A DNA stretch of 36,360 bases from Arthrobacter sp. Soil764 (GTDB lineage Bacteria > Actinomycetota > Actinomycetes > Actinomycetales > Micrococcaceae): contig NZ_LMSI01000006.1 in assembly GCF_001428075.1 (NCBI RefSeq), positions 76,075-112,434 on the forward strand. The letters run 5' to 3'. The position numbers were made by a program, and so were the translations under genes. Shown here piece by piece: positions 31,386 to 36,360 of this stretch (the first letter of the stretch is position 1; the number at the start of each line of letters is the position of its first letter). Under the pieces are notes generated by a model, which was not told the DNA's origin, searched no databases, and worked only from the letters and a program-made list of their open reading frames with translations.

Positions 31386-32182
31386 GGCGGCAACTCACCC
31401 TTGCCGGCAACCATGCCCTCCTGGCCCGCGCCAATCCACTGAGCAAGTTCGCGGCCGTCCTGCTCATCACCGCGGTCCTGGCGCTGTCCATCGACTGGGT
31501 GTCGGCATCCGTGGCCCTGGTTTTCGAGTTCCTGCTGTTTCCCCTGGCCGGGCTCACCCTGTCCCTGCTGTGGCAGCGCGGGTGGCCGCTGATCATCGCC
31601 GCCGCCGTGGGCGGCTGGAGCACGTCCATCCTGGCGCCGGACAGCGGCAGGATCCTGCTCGACGCCGGCATCTGGACCATGAGCGAAGGATCCCTGCAGC
31701 TGGGCGTCGGCTTCATGCTGCGCGGCTTTGCCATCGCCCTTCCGGCGGTGCTCCTGATGAGCTGCACGGATCCCACGGACCTCGCCGACGCCCTGGCGCA
31801 GAAGGCACGCCTGCCGCACCGGTTCGTCCTGGGGACGCTCGCCGCGATGCGCCTGGTGGGGCTGATGGCCGAGGAGTGGCAGACCATCGGGATGGCGCGC
31901 CGTGCGCGGGGCGTGGGTTCGCGCGGCAGCCTGGGCCAGCGGGTCAAAGCGACGTTGGGGCAGAGCTTCGGGCTTCTGGTGCAGGCGGTCCGCCGCGCCT
32001 CCCGGCTGGCCGTGACCATGGAAGCGCGGGGTTTCGGCGGCGGCCAACGGACCTGGGCCCGGGAATCCACGTTCAGCACGCTGGACCTTGGGGTGGTGGC
32101 CGGTGGTGTCCTGGTGGCTGGACTTGCCCTCTTTGCGGCACTGGCCGCCGGAACGTGGAACATGGTGTGGCTGGGCAACTGA
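31382..32182 (+). CDS. ykoC: ECF transporter transmembrane (T) component
   Basis: A 266-residue membrane protein of the EcfT/CbiQ family. Hydrophobic segments include LSKFAAVLLITAVLALSI near residue 20 and a C-terminal pair. Two coupling motifs with the Ala-Arg-(Arg/Gly) pattern, MARRARGVGSRG and MEARGFGGG, contact the ATPase. It joins the YkoE S component to the YkoD ATPase in thiamine or HMP import. The ATG overlaps the ykoD stop. It is the last gene of the riboswitch operon; the next gene starts 117 bases on, behind its own promoter. Confidence 0.92.
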   Translation: MRRQLTLAGNHALLARANPLSKFAAVLLITAVLALSIDWVSASVALVFEFLLFPLAGLTLSLLWQRGWPLIIAAAVGGWSTSILAPDSGRILLDAGIWTMSEGSLQLGVGFMLRGFAIALPAVLLMSCTDPTDLADALAQKARLPHRFVLGTLAAMRLVGLMAEEWQTIGMARRARGVGSRGSLGQRVKATLGQSFGLLVQAVRRASRLAVTMEARGFGGGQRTWARESTFSTLDLGVVAGGVLVAGLALFAALAAGTWNMVWLGN

Positions 32183-32281
32183 GGTTGGCGGTGATCCTAC
32201 TGGTGATGTGTATCGCATCCAGCGGGTAAAGGCTTTCCGCCGACCTTGCTCTCGGCGCCACAGCGGCCGGGATAACTCATT

Positions 32282-32299
32282 TATGATATATTTTGGGTC
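32282..32299 (+). promoter_or_regulatory. Promoter of the HTH-MurA gene, near-leaderless
   Basis: TATGAT (32282-32287) within an AT-rich stretch (TTTATGATATATTTT) lies 12 bases before the ATG. If it is the -10, transcription would start about six bases before the ATG, leaving almost no leader; TATATT at 32287 is the alternative. No Shine-Dalgarno site is seen before the ATG, which fits a near-leaderless message. Confidence 0.4.
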
Positions 32300-33823
32300 A
32301 TGACGCAGGAAACCGCTGAGCACGTTGCCGCCATGTTGAGGGACGCCCGGTCCGAGAAGGGCTGGACCCAGGGCCAGCTGGCCGCCGAACTCGGCACCAG
32401 CCAAAGCGCCGTTGCCCGGATGGAGCAGGGCAAGCAGAACCTGAGCCTGAAGATGATCCAGAGGCTGGAAACCATCTTCGACCGCAGCATCGTCAACGTC
32501 GGCAAACCGCAGATGACGCACCTCCGCGTGGAGGGCGGCCGCACCCTGTCCGGCGCCGTGGATGTCAACAGCAGCAAGAACGCCGGTGTCGCCCTGCTGT
32601 GCGCCAGCCTCATCAACCGCGGCACCACCGTGCTCCGCCGGCTGGCCCGGATCGAGGAAGTCAACCGCATCGTCGAAGTGCTGACCAGCATCGGCGTGGA
32701 GTGCACCTGGCTCAACGACACGGACCTGCGCCTGCGCCGTCCCGCCGTCCTGGACCTGGACGCGATGGACGTTGACGCGGCCCGCAGGACCCGCAGCGTC
32801 ATCATGCTGCTGGGTCCACTCCTGGATGAGTCGCGGGAGTACCGGCTGCCGTACGCCGGCGGCTGCGACCTCGGCACCCGCACCGTGGAACCGCACATGC
32901 AGGCATTGCGCCAGTTCGGCCTGTCGGTGGAGGCCACCTCAGGTTTCTACACCGTCCAGGCACCCCCCGCCGACACCCGGGACCGCTCCTTCGTCCTCAC
33001 CGAACGCGGGGACACCGTTACCGAGAACGCCATCATGGCTGCGGCGCACCGGCCCGGTACCACCGTGATCCGCAATGCGAGCCCCAACTACATGGTGCAG
33101 GACCTGTGCTTCTACCTGCAGATGCTCGGCGTCACTATCGAGGGCGTGGGCACCACCACCCTGAAGATCACCGGCCGGCCCGAAATTGACGCCGAGATCG
33201 AGTACTTCCCCTCCGAGGATCCCATCGAGGCCATGAGCCTCATCACGGCCGGCATCGTCACCAACTCCGAGGTCACGGTGCGCCGGGTGCCCATCGAATT
33301 CATGGAGATCGAGTTGGCCACCCTGGGCCAAATGGGCCAGGAACTGGAAATCTCCGGTGAGTACATGGCACGCAACGGCCGTACCAGGCTGGTGGATGTC
33401 ACCACCAAGCCCTCCACGCTGCGTGCCCCCGAGGACAAGATCCACCCCATGCCGTTCCCCGGGCTGAACATCGACAACCTGCCGTTCTTTGCCGTTATCG
33501 CCGCGAACGCGCAGGGCCAGACCATGATCCATGACTGGGTGTACGAGAACCGGGCGATCTACCTGACGGAGCTGAACCGGCTTGGGGCGCAGGTGCAGCT
33601 CCTGGACCCGCACCGGATCTACGTCAACGGGCCCACCAAGTGGCGCGCCGCCGAGGTGGGCTGCCCGCCGGCGCTGCGTCCGGCCGCCTGCCTGCTGTTG
33701 GCCATGCTCGCCGCGCGGGGCGTGTCCGAGCTGCGGAACATCTACGTGATCGAACGCGGCTACGAGGACCTGGCCGAGCGCCTGAACACCATCGGCGCCA
33801 AGGTGGAGTACTTCCAGGACTAG
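32300..33823 (+). CDS. XRE-type HTH domain fused to MurA-like enolpyruvyl transferase
   Basis: A 507-residue fusion. Residues about 7-62 form a Cro/CI (XRE) helix-turn-helix: WTQGQLAAELGTSQSAVARM then LKMIQRLETIF. Residues about 72-507 form a complete UDP-N-acetylglucosamine 1-carboxyvinyltransferase-like (MurA) domain, of normal length, with catalytic equivalents of E. coli Lys22 (Lys93), Cys115 (Cys189 in GGCDLGTR), Arg120 (Arg194), Asp305 (Asp392) and Arg397 (Arg418); TENAIMAA is also kept. So the enzyme may be active in peptidoglycan precursor synthesis, or it may be a sensor of UDP-GlcNAc or PEP. The position corresponding to MurA Asp123 is Glu197. It lies alone between the ykoEDC operon and a carboxylate-amine ligase. 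Family annotation of similar proteins as plain MurA hides the DNA-binding domain. Confidence 0.93.
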   Translation: MTQETAEHVAAMLRDARSEKGWTQGQLAAELGTSQSAVARMEQGKQNLSLKMIQRLETIFDRSIVNVGKPQMTHLRVEGGRTLSGAVDVNSSKNAGVALLCASLINRGTTVLRRLARIEEVNRIVEVLTSIGVECTWLNDTDLRLRRPAVLDLDAMDVDAARRTRSVIMLLGPLLDESREYRLPYAGGCDLGTRTVEPHMQALRQFGLSVEATSGFYTVQAPPADTRDRSFVLTERGDTVTENAIMAAAHRPGTTVIRNASPNYMVQDLCFYLQMLGVTIEGVGTTTLKITGRPEIDAEIEYFPSEDPIEAMSLITAGIVTNSEVTVRRVPIEFMEIELATLGQMGQELEISGEYMARNGRTRLVDVTTKPSTLRAPEDKIHPMPFPGLNIDNLPFFAVIAANAQGQTMIHDWVYENRAIYLTELNRLGAQVQLLDPHRIYVNGPTKWRAAEVGCPPALRPAACLLLAMLAARGVSELRNIYVIERGYEDLAERLNTIGAKVEYFQD

Positions 33824-33889
33824 CATTCACGGTTCGTCATGAACCGCCGTTGCCCTTTGAATGCAGGCCAAGTATCGCAGAATGTTGGT

Positions 33890-35116
33890 ATGCGTACTTT
33901 TGGGGTGGAGGAAGAACTCCTGATCGTTGATCCGGAGTCCGGGGAGCCCCTTGCCCTGGCCGACGCCCTCCTGGCCAACCACCACGTTGCGGCTGACGAT
34001 CTTCCCGTGGACCCTGAGGTCCACCACGCCGGGAAGCAGGCGGATTACGACGACGAGATGGGCTTGAGTGCCGAGCTGAAGCTTGAGCAGATCGAGACGC
34101 AGACCCGGCCGTGCCTGGAATACGGGAGCCTGCTCGAACAGATCCGGGCGGGCCGCTCCCTGGCCGACCAGGCCGCCAGGAAGCACGGCGCCCGGGTGGC
34201 GGCACTCGCCACGTCGCCGATGGCATCCACCACCCACACCACCCCCGACCCGCGCTACGCCAGGATGCTGGAGCGCTTTGGCCTTACCGCCCAGGAACAG
34301 TTGACCTGCGGCTTCCACGTCCACACGTTCATCGAATCGCCCGAAGAGGGCGTGGCGGTCCTGGACCGGATCCGCGACAAGCTGGCAGTGCTGACGGCAC
34401 TAAGCGCCAATTCGCCCTTCTGGAACGGCGTTCCCACAGGGTTCGAAAGCTACCGCACGCAGGCCTGGAACCGGTGGCCCACCGCAGGACCTGCCGGCAT
34501 TTACGGCACCTACGCTGCCTACCGGCGTGTGGTCACCCGGCTGCTGGAGAGCGGCGTCATGCTCGATGAGGGCATGCTGTATTTCGATGCCCGGCTTTCC
34601 CGCAACCACCCCACGGTGGAGGTCCGCGTGGCGGATGTGTGCCTTCGTGCGGAGGACGCCGCGCTCATTGCCGTGCTGGTCCGGGCGCTGGTGGAATCCG
34701 CCAGCAGGGAATGGCGGGACGGCGTGGATCCTGCGCCCGTTCCCACTGTCCTTTTACGGATGGCTTCCTGGCAGGCCAGCAGCGCAGGCCTCAGTGGTGA
34801 ACTCCTGGATTTCGGCAATTTCCGCCCCGCGCCGGCCGCCGACGTGGTGCGCTCCCTGGTGGACTACCTGGCTCCCGTCCTGGCCGAACAGGGCGAGCTG
34901 GCACTGGCCCGGCAGGGTGTGGAGGACATCATCGCCCGCGGAACAGGAGCCGCTGAACAGCGCCGCGCCCGCGAAAAGGCCTTGGCGGGACCGCCCCCGG
35001 AGGACATGGGGTTCGGCGCCGTGGTCCGGCAGGCCGTCCACGTCACAATGCGCGATGCCCTGGATCTTGCAGATGTGGAGGCCACGCCTGAGTTGCTGCG
35101 CGTCCGCCAGTCCTGA
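33890..35116 (+). CDS. YbdK-type carboxylate-amine ligase (glutamate-cysteine ligase family 2)
   Basis: A 408-residue ligase of the GCS2 family. It starts [14 protein letters not shown] with the conserved VEEE (metal and glutamate site); [11 protein letters not shown] and CGFHVHTF follow, and [16 protein letters not shown] lies further on. YbdK has weak gamma-glutamyl ligase activity in E. coli, while actinobacterial MshC/GshA-like roles differ; mycothiol rather than glutathione is usual in this group, so the true reaction is uncertain. I chose ATG 33890 because the family begins at MRTFGVEEE; the frame upstream to 33839 gives extra non-conserved residues and the ribosome site is weak in both. 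It follows the HTH-MurA gene by 66 bases, perhaps in one transcript. Confidence 0.88.
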   Translation: MRTFGVEEELLIVDPESGEPLALADALLANHHVAADDLPVDPEVHHAGKQADYDDEMGLSAELKLEQIETQTRPCLEYGSLLEQIRAGRSLADQAARKHGARVAALATSPMASTTHTTPDPRYARMLERFGLTAQEQLTCGFHVHTFIESPEEGVAVLDRIRDKLAVLTALSANSPFWNGVPTGFESYRTQAWNRWPTAGPAGIYGTYAAYRRVVTRLLESGVMLDEGMLYFDARLSRNHPTVEVRVADVCLRAEDAALIAVLVRALVESASREWRDGVDPAPVPTVLLRMASWQASSAGLSGELLDFGNFRPAPAADVVRSLVDYLAPVLAEQGELALARQGVEDIIARGTGAAEQRRAREKALAGPPPEDMGFGAVVRQAVHVTMRDALDLADVEATPELLRVRQS

Positions 35117-35220
35117 AGGATAGCCGGCCCGATTTCCCCGAGCCTTGTCGAGCATTCCAGCCCGTGCTTAGGTGGGTTAACGGTGCCATGGGCTGCTCTT
35201 GTAGTTGGGGGATTGAATTG

Positions 35221-35511
35221 GTGGAAAACGCGAAGTCTATGCTGTATCGGCGCACCTTGTGGGCGGGAATCATCCTGGGTGCGGTGGGCCTGTTGATCCT
35301 GTTGTTCTCAAACACGTTTATGCAGACGATCGGAACCTATACGTTAAACGGTTCCAACGGCTTCTTCTTCGCCTTGACGCAAATCCATGTCCTGGCAGCC
35401 CAGGGTTGCCTGCCGTTCTCGGCGGCCCTGATTTCAGCGGCCCTGGTAATGCGCTATCTCGCCTTGGTTTCACTTCCTTCAGAGCAGCAGACGACGAAGC
35501 CGACCCCCTAA
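35221..35511 (+). CDS. Small membrane protein of unknown function
   Basis: A 96-residue protein with two predicted membrane segments: LWAGIILGAVGLLILLFSNT near residue 20 and FSAALISAALVMRYLALVSL near the C-terminus. Between them is the extracellular-like loop FMQTIGTYTLNGSNGFFFAL. I recognise no family. The start is GTG 35221 (VENAKSML), with a G-rich stretch (GGGGGA) about 8 bases before; the in-frame codons back to 35164 look non-coding, although ATG 35188 is possible. Base composition is more AT-rich than the neighbours, which hints at a distinct origin. It stops three bases before the convergent HNH gene stop. Confidence 0.6.
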   Translation: MENAKSMLYRRTLWAGIILGAVGLLILLFSNTFMQTIGTYTLNGSNGFFFALTQIHVLAAQGCLPFSAALISAALVMRYLALVSLPSEQQTTKPTP

Positions 35512-35514
35512 GTT

Positions 35515-36360
35515 CTAGGCAGAGAGGAACTCCAGAAGTGCTTCCTCCAGCAGGCTTCGTTGTCCCGGCATGATGCCCGGTGGCCAGTGGGTTGGTGCGG
35601 TGTTGGGGTGTTCGGGTTTGTAGTGGCGGCCGGTTGGTGAGGTCCATCCGGGCGGTCCGTTGTGGGTGGCGGGGTCGGGGATCCATGGCCGTGCGTGTTT
35701 GAGGCGGTGATGTTTGGGGCAGAGCTGCGCCAGGTCGCGGACGTCTGTTCGGCCGCCGTGTTCCCAGGCGGTGAGGTGGTCGGTGTCGTTGTCCGGGGTG
35801 TGGTTGCTGCAGCCGGGGAAGGTGCATTTGCCGTCCCGCATCCGGATCCACTGTTTGATGGTCTCGGGGAGGCGGTACCGTTGGCGGCCGATCTCCAGTG
35901 GCGCCCCGTCGCGGGGGTCGACCAGGACCCGGTAGAACGATTCCGCCCCGTCCGGGACGAGTTTGCGTGCCATGGACGCCGGGATGGGGCCGAAACCGTC
36001 CAGCACCGCGGGTTCGTCCGTCTGGCCGAGGAGGGAGAACACCGGGACCATGACCAGCACGTCGGCACGCGGAGTGGGAACTCTCCCGATTTCCGTAGTG
36101 GCTCCCAGACCGGCCGTGTCGGAGACGCTGTCTGCACCGGGCGCGCTCCCGGGACCCTGGGCGGTATCAGTAGCGGCTGCCTCAGCCGGGACGCTCCCGG
36201 AACGTGCGGCGGCGTAAGCGGCATTGGTGGTGTCTCTGTTAGCAGGCGTTCCGGTGCCGAGGAGTAGTGATGCGGCGATGTCGGGGCGGAGTTGGGTGAT
36301 GGTGCGGGGTTCGTTGGGGCCTTGGAGGCCGCGGGCGGTGGCGGTGGTGCGGTTCCAGAT
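35515..36360 (-). CDS. DUF222 / HNH endonuclease-domain protein, 5' end cut by window edge
   Basis: The minus-strand frame is open across the right edge; 281 codons plus stop are visible. The visible N-terminal part matches the end of DUF222 (TITQLRPDIAASLLLG). Then comes a low-complexity Ala/Gly/Thr/Ser-rich insert of about 50 residues (visible residues about 40-95), and then the HNH domain: FPGCSNHTPDNDTDHLTAW with EHGG and CPKHHRLKH, containing the conserved Cys and His residues. The family is abundant and often multi-copy in actinobacteria; most members have no proved function and are sometimes called HNH endonucleases. It is convergent with the small membrane protein, three bases away. 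The insert between domains differs between copies in a genome, which I infer from general knowledge. Confidence 0.88.
   Translation of the reverse strand: MWNRTTATARGLQGPNEPRTITQLRPDIAASLLLGTGTPANRDTTNAAYAAARSGSVPAEAAATDTAQGPGSAPGADSVSDTAGLGATTEIGRVPTPRADVLVMVPVFSLLGQTDEPAVLDGFGPIPASMARKLVPDGAESFYRVLVDPRDGAPLEIGRQRYRLPETIKQWIRMRDGKCTFPGCSNHTPDNDTDHLTAWEHGGRTDVRDLAQLCPKHHRLKHARPWIPDPATHNGPPGWTSPTGRHYKPEHPNTAPTHWPPGIMPGQRSLLEEALLEFLSA

Overview
The window is high-GC DNA with closely packed genes, many ATGA/GTGA start-stop overlaps and frequent GTG starts. The gene set points to a soil actinobacterium of the Micrococcaceae, most like Arthrobacter or Pseudarthrobacter: a type of PutA without a DNA-binding domain, an mrpA-mrpB fusion, a DUF222/HNH protein, DUF4235 and a TPP-riboswitch ykoEDC operon. 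The placement rests on protein resemblance and gene content, not on a marker gene. I see no phage, integrase, insertion sequence or CRISPR array; this is mostly chromosomal housekeeping and transport DNA with a few accessory clusters.

Left part (1-12.3 kb): an AEC-family permease (cut by the left edge) follows panD. A LysR regulator diverges from an APC amino-acid permease. After a symmetric 32-bp-period repeat array comes putA (proline to glutamate). The permease and putA promoters share an identically spaced operator-like element, which suggests one regulator for uptake and oxidation. Next come a small zinc-ribbon protein, a second LysR gene divergent from an EntS-like MFS exporter with a clear LysR box between them, and an alanine-dehydrogenase/carboxyethyl-ornithine-synthase-like enzyme translationally coupled to a 46-residue Lys-rich protein. 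A tRNA-Gly(CCC) closes the section.

Middle part (12.5-25.4 kb): an SRPBCC protein, a secreted CAP plus FG-GAP repeat protein, dcd, then an ion-homeostasis block. That block has a KhtTU-like K+(Na+)/H+ antiporter pair, a UMF1-type MFS transporter, and the six-gene Mrp Na+/H+ antiporter operon (A/B fusion, C, D, E, F, G), in which every junction overlaps.

Right part (25.4-36.4 kb): DUF4235; a tight accessory operon made of a 22-codon peptide, a haem-oxygenase-like diiron-oxidase-family protein, a family-2 glycosyltransferase and a CDGSH iron-sulfur protein, under a palindromic operator; a UPF0303 protein; the TPP riboswitch with ykoE-ykoD-ykoC (thiamine/HMP ECF transporter); an XRE-HTH domain fused to a MurA-like enolpyruvyl transferase; a YbdK-type carboxylate-amine ligase; a small membrane protein; and a DUF222/HNH endonuclease cut by the right edge.

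The best candidates for something undescribed are the peptide/diiron-oxidase-like/glycosyltransferase/CDGSH operon, the HTH-MurA fusion, the mirrored 32-bp repeat array, and the shared permease/putA operator.
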